Shown here: positions 1 through 6,134 of the stretch, in pieces
Numbering within the stretch: position 1 is the first letter of the stretch
Layout: the number at the start of each line of letters is the position of its first letter
Assembly (NCBI GenBank): GCA_018654125.1
Contig: JABIME010000163.1
Location: forward strand, 1-9,136
DNA length: 9,136 bases
Direction: 5' to 3'
Source of the DNA: Candidatus Cloacimonadota bacterium
GTDB lineage: Bacteria > Cloacimonadota > Cloacimonadia > Cloacimonadales > TCS61
Translations under genes and position numbers: made by a program
Notes under the pieces: model-generated
The model's database searches: none
Told to the model about the DNA's origin: nothing
What the model saw: the letters and a program-made list of their open reading frames with translations, nothing else

Positions 1-568
1 AATTCAAATTCCTGAGTATAAGTTTTTCACAATAAAAGGGACAGGAAACCCAAATGATGATTATTTTTCGGAATATATTAGAGTGCTATATTCGCTTTCT
101 TATGCAGTAAAAATGAGCATTAAAAAGGGAATAGAACCAAAAGGATATTTTGATTATACGGTCTATCCACTGGAAGGCGTCTGGGATATTAATGAAGAAG
201 CCAAGAAAAAGTTTGATGGTAAGTTCGATAAAAATGACCTGATATTTAAATTGATGATAAGGCAACCGGATTTTGTTGATGAAAAATTTGCCATGATGAT
301 ACTGGAACGAACTAAGCAGAAAAAATTTAATGTATTATTGGATAATGTTAAATTTGAGAAAATAACAGATGGTGTTTGTGTGCAAATGATGCACCTGGGC
401 AGCTACGATAACGAACCGGAAAGTTTTAACCTGATGGAAGATTTTGCAGAAAATGAGAATTACTCACGGATCTCAAAAGTACATAGAGAAATATACATTT
501 CTGATGCCAGGAAAGTTGCAACGGAAAAATTAAAAACAGTGTTAAGGCTTAAAATAAAGAAGCAATAA
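1..568 (+). CDS. GyrI-like domain protein (COG4832-type), 5' end missing
   Basis: The frame is open from position 2 to the TAA at 566-568, giving 188 visible residues, so the gene begins to the left of the window. The GTG at 83 lies inside conserved sequence and is not the real start. The fragment begins IQIPEYKFFTIKGTGNPND and continues through an LYSLSYAVK stretch, a YFDYTVYPLEGVWD motif and a MIRQPDFV segment. I recognise this order as the stand-alone GyrI-like / SOUL-fold family (COG4832), usually a little over 200 aa, so only about 20 residues should be missing. Members are soluble cytoplasmic proteins related to the ligand-binding half of AraC/MerR-type regulators such as BmrR and Rob. 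No DNA-binding domain is visible here and the ligand is unknown. It lies upstream of a metal exporter on the same strand, but a 170-bp gap with hairpins argues against tight coupling. Family assignment is fairly secure; function is not. Confidence 0.8.
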   Translation, partial: IQIPEYKFFTIKGTGNPNDDYFSEYIRVLYSLSYAVKMSIKKGIEPKGYFDYTVYPLEGVWDINEEAKKKFDGKFDKNDLIFKLMIRQPDFVDEKFAMMILERTKQKKFNVLLDNVKFEKITDGVCVQMMHLGSYDNEPESFNLMEDFAENENYSRISKVHREIYISDARKVATEKLKTVLRLKIKKQ

Positions 569-582
569 GATAGCTCAATAAT

Positions 583-614
583 TTATTCTTATTCTTCGTT
601 AAGAGTAACAATAA
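583..614. repeat. AT-rich hairpin after the GyrI-like gene
   Basis: A 14-bp stem can form between 583-596 and 601-614 around a CGTT loop. It has one C-C mismatch and, read on the plus strand, one G-U wobble. It starts 15 nt after the upstream stop codon. It could act as a terminator or 3'-end-stabilising structure, but no U-tract follows (the next bases are AAGAAACC), so classical intrinsic termination on the plus strand is doubtful. Confidence 0.45.
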
Positions 615-620
615 AAGAAA

Positions 621-655
621 CCTCAGAATGACGGACAAAGTTGTGTCATCCTGAC
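621..655. repeat. REP-like imperfect palindrome
   Basis: TCAGAATGAC (623-632) and GTCATCCTGA (645-654) form an inverted repeat matching at 9 of 10 positions across a 12-nt loop. The core word CTCAGAATGAC recurs at 2746-2756 inside the subtilase gene. The GTCATYCTGA word resembles short dispersed repeats I recall from many environmental bacterial genomes. The two arms read like two head-to-head repeat copies. Together with the 583-614 hairpin this accounts for most of the 569-738 gap, in which I see no coding potential. Confidence 0.55.
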
Positions 656-738
656 GAGTCTTTCACGTTGTTCTTTTTAGGAAGGATAACTTAATAATTG
701 AATTGACAATGTTTTAAATAATAGGTGTTTAGTTTTTT

Positions 739-1614
739 ATGAATAATAAAAAAGAAATAATGAAGGTCACGATTTGGGGATTAATGCTGAATGTATTTAT
801 CTCAATTCTCAAGTTTGTTTTGGGGTTTTTAGGGAACAGTCAGGCAGTTGTTGCAGATGCTGCTCACAGTTTCTCTGATACTTCCACAGATCTGGTAATT
901 TTACTCGGTGTAAAATACTGGACTGCACCACCGGATGATAATCATCCTTATGGTCACCAGAAAATCGAATCGTTTATTACTATTATAATTGGTATAATTT
1001 TGCTAGCCGCAGCTGGTGGGATCGGCTTTCATGCAATTGCAACTATTGGTCATGAGCGTACAGAACAGCTGAAACTTTTTACAATAATTGGTCCTATAAT
1101 ATCAATTATCTTTAAGGAATTATTATTCCGCAAAACATATAAAGTAGGAGTTATAACAAACTCATCTTCTGTCAAGGCAAATGCATGGCATCACAGAACA
1201 GATGCATTATCATCAATACCTGTATTATTGGCTCTTGTAGCTTCACTTATAAATCCTAGATTAATAATATTAGATCATATCGGAGCTATTGTTGTTGCTG
1301 CTTTTATTATCAAGCTGGCTGTTAAGATAATTTATGAGAATATAAGTGAATTAGTAGATACAGGCATCTCAGAAAAAGAATATCAGCAAATTTCTGATGT
1401 GATTGCAAAAATTGAATGTGTGAAAGGATTTCATAAAGTACGAAGTCGTAAACTTGGAAGCTCAATTTACCTGGATCTGCATTTAGAAGTAGATGGAGAT
1501 CTCTCTGTTTCTAAAGGTCATGATGTTACTGAAGATGTGCAGAAAGCACTCATTAGCAGTAATTCAAAAATAATAGACGTAATGGTTCATTTGGAACCGG
1601 AAAAGAATAACTAA
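739..1614 (+). CDS. cation diffusion facilitator family metal exporter (FieF-like)
   Basis: This 291-aa inner-membrane protein is probably a divalent-metal/proton antiporter exporting Zn, Fe, Mn or a similar cation. About six hydrophobic segments lie near residues 10-33, 38-58, 77-97, 112-130, 156-173 and 176-196, followed by a cytoplasmic ZT-dimer domain (about 205-288). The transport site is visible as HxxxD in TM2 (H43, D47 in ADAAHSFSD) and HxxxD in TM5 (H151, D155 in AWHHRTDALSS). The NHPYGHQKIES loop is typical of the family. C-terminal H232, H248, H261 and H284 match the cytoplasmic binuclear zinc-site histidines of E. coli FieF almost position for position. FieF itself has DxxxD in TM2, so the His-Asp/His-Asp site here is more zinc-like, but specificity cannot be read reliably. 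The ATG at 739 is preceded by AGGTG (723-727), an acceptable ribosome-binding site. The gene appears monocistronic and ends before a strong terminator shared with the convergent operon. Confidence 0.93.
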   Translation: MNNKKEIMKVTIWGLMLNVFISILKFVLGFLGNSQAVVADAAHSFSDTSTDLVILLGVKYWTAPPDDNHPYGHQKIESFITIIIGIILLAAAGGIGFHAIATIGHERTEQLKLFTIIGPIISIIFKELLFRKTYKVGVITNSSSVKANAWHHRTDALSSIPVLLALVASLINPRLIILDHIGAIVVAAFIIKLAVKIIYENISELVDTGISEKEYQQISDVIAKIECVKGFHKVRSRKLGSSIYLDLHLEVDGDLSVSKGHDVTEDVQKALISSNSKIIDVMVHLEPEKNN

Positions 1615-1625
1615 ACCTGATATTT

Positions 1626-1665
1626 AAAAAAAGTAAGGGCTTGCCGTGACAAGCCCTTACTTTTT
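1626..1665. terminator. bidirectional rho-independent terminator
   Basis: GTAAGGGCTTG (1633-1643) pairs perfectly with CAAGCCCTTAC (1650-1660) around the 6-nt loop CCGTGA. The stem is extended by an A-tract (1626-1632) opposite a T-tract (1661-1665). Because A's lie on the left and T's on the right, transcripts from either side end in a U-tract. It sits between the stop of the CDF gene (1614) and the stop of the minus-strand EEP gene (1692), so it should terminate both convergent units. Confidence 0.93.
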
Positions 1666-1691
1666 ATGAATCTTGTAATCTATATGAAGAA

Positions 1692-2600
1692 CTATTTCTT
1701 TTGAATTTCTGGAAATTGCAATTTCATAACAACCGGTCGGTGATCTGTAATATATTTGTAGCGCGTATCTCCACCACCTTCCATAAATTTATCTATAGTA
1801 ATCACTTTCACAATTGAATCAGCATTTTCGTACTCATCATAAAGTTCGTTGGAGATTAGAATGTGATCGATATGTCCACGATATTTCCAATATGGATAAC
1901 TCCAATCGGCACTGTCATTTTTTGCTATTTCCAGATCCACAAATTTATATTCATCCGGTTTATCTAGAAAAGTTGTAAACACATTTTCCGGTGCCGCATC
2001 TGTTAATTTATCGTTCAGATCTCCCAATAATATCACATTCTTCTCGGAATGTTCATTAATTATATATTCATCTAATTTTATAGCAGCATTCCGTCGGCGA
2101 ACTTCATTTTTGGTTCCGGGCATTGCTTTAAAATGATTATTAATAATTACAATTTCTTGTTCGTTGAAAGTAAATTCCATTACTAATGGACTACGTGGAA
2201 ATGGTTTAAAATCACCATAAAATACTTCATAAACTTTATCCACACCTATCAGATTAGTTTTATATATGAATGCCAATTCCTGCTTCCATTTATTTCTATT
2301 AGCTCTGTATCCGCTCCAGTTATGCTTATCTAAATCATTAAGTTGTTTTATCAAACAGAAAAATGCAGAATCACTCTCCATCTCTTGTAAGCCAATAATA
2401 TCTGCATCAATAGCATTAATCACATTAGCTGCGTAATCAATTGTAAATTCACTTTTAGGAAAATTCTGAATATTCCAGGTCATGATTTCTAGAGTTTGTT
2501 CTTCACCAATTGTTAATTTATCGTATTCAATTTTAGGAAGCTCTTCTGCCCAAAGAACAACAGTAAACAAAATACACAAAGCAATAATATTTTTTTTCAT
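1692..2600 (-). CDS. exported endonuclease/exonuclease/phosphatase (EEP) family protein
   Basis: This 302-aa protein has a signal peptide (MKKN, then a hydrophobic stretch, with likely cleavage after WA near residue 18), so it acts in the periplasm or outside the cell. The rest is one DNase I-like EEP domain. Its motifs appear in order: TWNIQNFP (N43), LQEME (E73, metal ligand), NNHFKA (H156), GDLND (D194, N196), HIDHIL (D245) and TDHRPV (D286, H287). All expected catalytic and metal residues of the fold are present, so a Mg-dependent phosphodiesterase or nuclease is likely; whether the substrate is DNA, RNA, lipid or sugar phosphate cannot be read. It closely resembles the EEP domain encoded at 4334-5503, roughly half of aligned positions by eye, but lacks that protein's FN3 domain and lipobox-like cysteine. 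It is the last gene of the operon, 9 nt after the subtilase, and ends before the bidirectional terminator. Confidence 0.9.
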   Translation of the reverse strand: MKKNIIALCILFTVVLWAEELPKIEYDKLTIGEEQTLEIMTWNIQNFPKSEFTIDYAANVINAIDADIIGLQEMESDSAFFCLIKQLNDLDKHNWSGYRANRNKWKQELAFIYKTNLIGVDKVYEVFYGDFKPFPRSPLVMEFTFNEQEIVIINNHFKAMPGTKNEVRRRNAAIKLDEYIINEHSEKNVILLGDLNDKLTDAAPENVFTTFLDKPDEYKFVDLEIAKNDSADWSYPYWKYRGHIDHILISNELYDEYENADSIVKVITIDKFMEGGGDTRYKYITDHRPVVMKLQFPEIQKK

Positions 2601-2605
2601 ATTTT

Positions 2606-2612
2606 TCTCCTA
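2606..2612 (-). promoter_or_regulatory. Shine-Dalgarno overlapping the upstream stop codon
   Basis: Read on the minus strand, the sequence is TAGGAGA, then 5 nt, then the ATG of the EEP gene at 2600. The TAG is the stop codon of the subtilase, so terminating ribosomes sit directly on the next gene's ribosome-binding site. This strongly suggests translational coupling and supports the chosen start. Confidence 0.85.
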
Positions 2613-4277
2613 TTTCATCAAGATCATTTTATTCACTGGGGAATTCTCAATATTCAACTTATAAAAGTATATTCCACTGGAAACTGGTTGATCATTAAAA
2701 TCGGTTCCATTCCATGTAATTGAATTCGATTCTCCTTCAACACCACTCAGAATGACATCGAATTCCCGTACTCTCTGTCCCTTCAAATTGTATATTTCTA
2801 TTTTTGCATTTTCGCTTAGATCCGTGGCTTCAAAACTGATAGTGGTGGTTGGATTAAATGGATTTGGATAATTTGTTAACTGGATAGTAGAAGTAGGTAA
2901 ATTATTTTCTTCAGCTTCTACATAGTACATAAAATCAAGAGAATTATTCAGATTTAATCTACCCCCCGTAACCGTCATCCCCTCCAAATCTGGTAATAGA
3001 TCAACACCATCTAAGATGTACTGTTTTACTTCTAAACATTTCACAGCCAGGCTATCTTTATATTCCAATAAAAATTCTTCTGATGCCCCAGAGAACATCA
3101 TAGCCACCGCGCCTGCCACGTGAGGAGTTGCCATAGAGGTACCTGTTTTAAATGAATAGCCATTATTATAATTTGTAGAATAAACGCTGCTTCCCGGTGC
3201 TCCCAGATCTATTGTTTCTAAGCCATATGCAGCCATGCTATGTTTCAAATCGTATTTTGTTGTATTGGTTACTGTAATTAAATAATCGCTGTCACAAGCT
3301 GTAGGCATATCTCCAACAACATCTACATTTGTATGAATATTCATTGTAGCAGCAGCACTTAAAACACCGGCTACTCCTAATGAATCATACATTGCACTCC
3401 ACAAAGGGTAATTAGCCGGATTGCCGTAATCAACTCCGAAAGAGGCATTTGTAGAGATAACAAAAGCTCCAAATTCCCCATCTGTTTCATTATATTTCTT
3501 ACGCATCTCCAACACATATCCATACGCTTCTACAACTATAGATTCCACCGGAGAATCACCTGCAATCGGCATTATCTTTGCGTTCCAATTAACACCAGCA
3601 ACACCAATTTCATTATTCCCAATTGCACCCGCTATCCCAGAAACATGCGTTCCATGGCTATCTGTTGGCACATTCCCAGAATGATTATAAGCATTCCAAC
3701 CATCATAATCATCCACATATCCATTGTTATCATCATCTACACCATTATTAGGAATTTCATGCACGTTCTTGAAGAGATTCAAATCTTCATGTGTAAGATC
3801 ACAACCACCGTCAACTACCGCTATAACCAGAGTATCACCCAGCACAGTAACTCCACCTTCGGTTATCTCCCAGGCATCTGTAGCATCAATATCTGCATCC
3901 TCCACTCCAATACCGCCGTTATTATACATATTCCATTGCAACTCAAAAGATTCATCATTTGGGAAGATCTCCCGCTTTGAAGTATAATGATTGAACTGAG
4001 CATTTTGAACCGAAACATGATCTAGAATTTGTTGTTTTATTTTGGAATCGCTAGTCTTCCCGGGCTCAAAACCAAATAACCAGATGTTCATTCGCATAGA
4101 GAGAACTCTGATCTTATGTAAATTTATTGTCCTCAGCTCTGATTCAAGTTCTCCAATTGTATTTTCATCATAATTAGAGAGCTGGATCATGATCTGTCCT
4201 GGCACATAAGCGGTTTCCGCTGTTATTGTGGTTATCCAAAATACTGCAATAATAAGAATTAAAATAAGGTTTTTCAT
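2610..4277 (-). CDS. secreted S8 (subtilisin-like) serine protease with C-terminal sorting module
   Basis: This 555-aa protein has a signal peptide (residues 1 to about 20, ending TITA). An N-terminal region (about 22-105, VPGQIMIQL) resembles a fervidolysin-like or inhibitor-type propeptide. The peptidase S8 domain covers about 130-450. The catalytic triad is visible as D156 (AVVDGG), H208 (SHGTHVSG) and S381 (GTSMATPHVAG). The oxyanion-hole Asn is probably N313 in AAATMN, which replaces the usual AAGN, so this residue is less certain. An acidic DDDNNGYVDD stretch (181-190) looks like a calcium loop. The C-terminal tail (about 465-555) starts with NYPNPFNPTTTISF and ends KMILMK; it is the FlgD-like / Por-type sorting module linked to outer-membrane export and surface attachment. 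An 11-residue insertion-like segment (507-517) interrupts this tail and is listed separately. The start is secured by AGGAGG (4282-4287) 4 nt before the ATG. The protein presumably degrades extracellular protein or processes its neighbours; the substrate is unknown. Confidence 0.93.
   Translation of the reverse strand: MKNLILILIIAVFWITTITAETAYVPGQIMIQLSNYDENTIGELESELRTINLHKIRVLSMRMNIWLFGFEPGKTSDSKIKQQILDHVSVQNAQFNHYTSKREIFPNDESFELQWNMYNNGGIGVEDADIDATDAWEITEGGVTVLGDTLVIAVVDGGCDLTHEDLNLFKNVHEIPNNGVDDDNNGYVDDYDGWNAYNHSGNVPTDSHGTHVSGIAGAIGNNEIGVAGVNWNAKIMPIAGDSPVESIVVEAYGYVLEMRKKYNETDGEFGAFVISTNASFGVDYGNPANYPLWSAMYDSLGVAGVLSAAATMNIHTNVDVVGDMPTACDSDYLITVTNTTKYDLKHSMAAYGLETIDLGAPGSSVYSTNYNNGYSFKTGTSMATPHVAGAVAMMFSGASEEFLLEYKDSLAVKCLEVKQYILDGVDLLPDLEGMTVTGGRLNLNNSLDFMYYVEAEENNLPTSTIQLTNYPNPFNPTTTISFEATDLSENAKIEIYNLKGQRVREFDVILSGVEGESNSITWNGTDFNDQPVSSGIYFYKLNIENSPVNKMILMK
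2722..2765. repeat. REP-like repeat embedded in the subtilase sorting domain
   Basis: A 26-bp core (2731-2756) is bounded by a perfect 9-bp inverted repeat, GAATTCGAT (2722-2730) and ATCGAATTC (2757-2765). The core contains CTCAGAATGAC (2746-2756), the same 11-bp word as the intergenic palindrome at 622-632. In the reading direction of the gene it starts GTCATTCTGAG and is translated as VILSGVEGES, in frame. The phrase lies between QRVREF and NSITWNGTD of the FlgD-like domain, where relatives I remember have a variable loop. It looks like a dispersed short repeat that inserted in frame and was tolerated. Confidence 0.6.
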
Positions 4278-4305
4278 AAAGCCTCCTGAATATAAGTTTA
4301 TTAAA

Positions 4306-4327
4306 GGACGATTACACTCAATCGTCC
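4306..4327. terminator. intercistronic hairpin, possible partial terminator
   Basis: GGACGATT (4306-4313) and AATCGTCC (4320-4327) form a perfect 8-bp stem with a 6-nt loop, between the EEP lipoprotein gene and the subtilase. On the minus strand, the direction of the operon, it is followed by TTTAATAAAC, an incomplete U-tract, so partial termination or mRNA processing fits better than a full stop. The better T-run (GCGTTTTT) is on the plus strand, where no gene precedes it. Confidence 0.55.
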
Positions 4328-4333
4328 GCGTTT

Positions 4334-5503
4334 TTAGAATGCAAGTTTTAAGCCAACCGGACGATGATCTGAAACACGATCATCAAATTCACTCCATCCG
4401 CCATCCAGAATATCATCAACACATAAAGTCTGCACATCAGAATCCTCTAAAATAAATTCATCAAAAAGTTCATTTGTAATTAAAATATGATCAAGATGAC
4501 TTGGCCAACTTGGATATGACCAGTACACAGATGAACCTTCTGCAATTTCCATATCTGAAAAAGAATACTCCATCGGTTCATTTATGAATGACCAAAAAAC
4601 ATTTAACCTTTCCGATTCTGTTATATCATCATTCAGATCACCTAACAAAATCACTTCATTATCTGGAAAATTATCTGAGATGTAGATATCTAATTTCTGG
4701 CATGCATCAAGCCTACGTGCTTCATTATCCGCACCTCCACCGGCTTTCAAGTGATTATTTATTAATACTATATCATTCCCGCTATACGCAAATTCCATAA
4801 CCAGTGGATCCCGCGGGAAAGCATACCAATCATCAGTGTAGATTTCATAAATACTATTAACTTGAATCAGATTACTCTTGTAAATATAAGCAAGATTCAC
4901 AGAATAACTTGCTGATGATGCTCGATGACCTTCCCATATATTTATTGGATCATTGTTATTTAGAATCTCAATAATATCTTCAAAATATGAACTGCTTTCT
5001 ATCTCCTGTAGGGCATAAATATCAGCATTCACTCCACGCATTATATCAGCTGCATATTCCACAGTTGTAGCCAGATCTTTTGGAAAATGCTCGATGTTCC
5101 AAGTTACAACTTCCAAAGTAGATTCCGTTGAAAAATTTAAACTCTGAAATCCCGGTTTAACAAAAACACTTACCTCATCACTCCATTCACTCTGATTATC
5201 TGCATAAAGTGTCGCAACTTGATAATAGTATATAGTTTCAACCTCAACGTTAACATCGGTAAATTCATAAATTCCTGCATCAACTGTATCAATAATGGTA
5301 TAAGTGCTACCTTCTGTTTTTCTTTGGATTACAAAGCCAATTTCATCTGCATTATCGTAATTCCAACTAAGAGATACCTCCTGAATGTAATTACATTCTG
5401 CATCCAGGTCGGTTGGTCTATCAAGATTTGTGTTCGGTTCTGTGGTTGTTCCACAATATGTAAGCAGAAATGCCAATAAAAGAATGCTGATTATTTGTTT
5501 CAT
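4334..5503 (-). CDS. FN3 + endonuclease/exonuclease/phosphatase family probable lipoprotein
   Basis: This 389-aa exported protein starts with MKQ and a hydrophobic stretch ending LLTYC, so C17 is a candidate lipidation site. Tyr at -1 is unusual, and processing as an ordinary signal peptide cannot be excluded. After a short linker comes a fibronectin type III-like domain (about 28-116: RPTDLDAE, SLSWNYD, YYYQVATLYADNQSEWSD), then an EEP domain (about 128-389). The latter has TWNIEHFP (N136), LQEIES (E167), NNHLKA (H251), GDLND (D289, N291), HLDHIL (D338) and SDHRPV (D379, H380). All expected metal and catalytic residues are present, so a metal-dependent nuclease or phosphodiesterase is likely. 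FN3 domains in secreted enzymes usually serve as spacers or binding modules. Its ATG overlaps the stop of the upstream phosphatase gene (ATGA), with GAGG about 13 nt before it, so translation is probably coupled. It is a paralogue of the EEP gene at 1692-2600. Confidence 0.88.
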   Translation of the reverse strand: MKQIISILLLAFLLTYCGTTTEPNTNLDRPTDLDAECNYIQEVSLSWNYDNADEIGFVIQRKTEGSTYTIIDTVDAGIYEFTDVNVEVETIYYYQVATLYADNQSEWSDEVSVFVKPGFQSLNFSTESTLEVVTWNIEHFPKDLATTVEYAADIMRGVNADIYALQEIESSSYFEDIIEILNNNDPINIWEGHRASSASYSVNLAYIYKSNLIQVNSIYEIYTDDWYAFPRDPLVMEFAYSGNDIVLINNHLKAGGGADNEARRLDACQKLDIYISDNFPDNEVILLGDLNDDITESERLNVFWSFINEPMEYSFSDMEIAEGSSVYWSYPSWPSHLDHILITNELFDEFILEDSDVQTLCVDDILDGGWSEFDDRVSDHRPVGLKLAF

Positions 5504-6078
5504 TTGTTATCTAATTCCTCGATCAACTTTACAGCAACCGAAAGATCTCTAACTACAAAATCCGGTTTATAAATTGTCTCATTTCTTTTTTGCAAAAATT
5601 CATTTTCCCCGCCGCCAGAGCGAATAAAAATTGTTTTTAATCCTGCGTTTTTGCCAAAGCCAATATCAGAATATCTATCTCCGATCATGAACGAACCTTT
5701 TGTGTCAAAATCAAACTTCTCTTTTGCTTTTTGGAACATCCCGATGCCTGGTTTTCTGTCTTCATGATCTATGTTGAACGGCTCTATAATTCCTTTAATA
5801 TGAAACGGAGAATAAAATATATCATCCACTATTGCATTGCCTTCTGCCAGATCACTAATTAATTTAGCGTTGATCTTATCTACATCAGTTATTTGGAAAT
5901 ATCCATAAGCAACTCCGGCTTGATTTGTAACCACAAAGACCAGATATCCCATTTTATTTAGTTTATAAATCGCTTCAGTTGCAAAAGAATATAGATGTAG
6001 ATCTTCAGGTTTATTTATATATCCAAATTCGTCGGCATTTATTGTACCGTCACGATCTAGGAAAACAGCTTTTTTCAT
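5500..6078 (-). CDS. HAD-IIIA phosphatase, GmhB-like (heptose/sugar bisphosphate type) without zinc cysteines
   Basis: This 192-aa cytoplasmic protein has the usual GmhB length and fold motifs. They are FLDRDGTIN (nucleophile D8, acid/base D10), VTNQAGVAYGYF (T51, N52), DRKPGIGMF (K109) and MIGDRYSDIGFGKNAGL (D134, D138). GmhB removes the 7-phosphate from D-glycero-D-manno-heptose 1,7-bisphosphate during LPS inner-core precursor synthesis, which fits its place 56 nt downstream of lptD. The zinc-binding loop of classical GmhB (CxHH plus CxC before RKP) is altered: the YCPHHP segment reads YSPFHI, and the second cysteine pair is replaced by H105 and D107. Substrate preference is therefore open; histidinol-phosphate or another sugar phosphate is possible. 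The start is supported by GGAGA at 6083-6087. The gene overlaps the next one by 4 nt. The HAD-IIIA family call is firm, the exact substrate moderate. Confidence 0.85.
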   Translation of the reverse strand: MKKAVFLDRDGTINADEFGYINKPEDLHLYSFATEAIYKLNKMGYLVFVVTNQAGVAYGYFQITDVDKINAKLISDLAEGNAIVDDIFYSPFHIKGIIEPFNIDHEDRKPGIGMFQKAKEKFDFDTKGSFMIGDRYSDIGFGKNAGLKTIFIRSGGGENEFLQKRNETIYKPDFVVRDLSVAVKLIEELDNK

Positions 6079-6134
6079 ATTATCTCCACATTCCGCAATT
6101 ACACCTTTCTTAAAGACGGAGCTTTGAGTTACTA

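Noticed and set aside
83..85. GTG at 83 as the start of the GyrI-like gene
   Set aside because: The frame is open upstream to the window edge, and the upstream residues (PEYKFFTIKGTGNPND) are conserved family sequence, so the real start lies outside the window.
703..731. Promoter TTGACA (703-708) with TGTTTA 17 nt downstream, before the CDF gene
   Set aside because: The -35 is perfect but the -10 is poor, and the implied transcription start falls at the start codon, which conflicts with the AGGTG ribosome-binding site at 723-727 being used.
3645..3987. Open frames on the plus strand opposite the subtilase
   Set aside because: Low-complexity translations without family motifs, lying antisense to a protease with an intact catalytic triad; they are shadows of the real gene.
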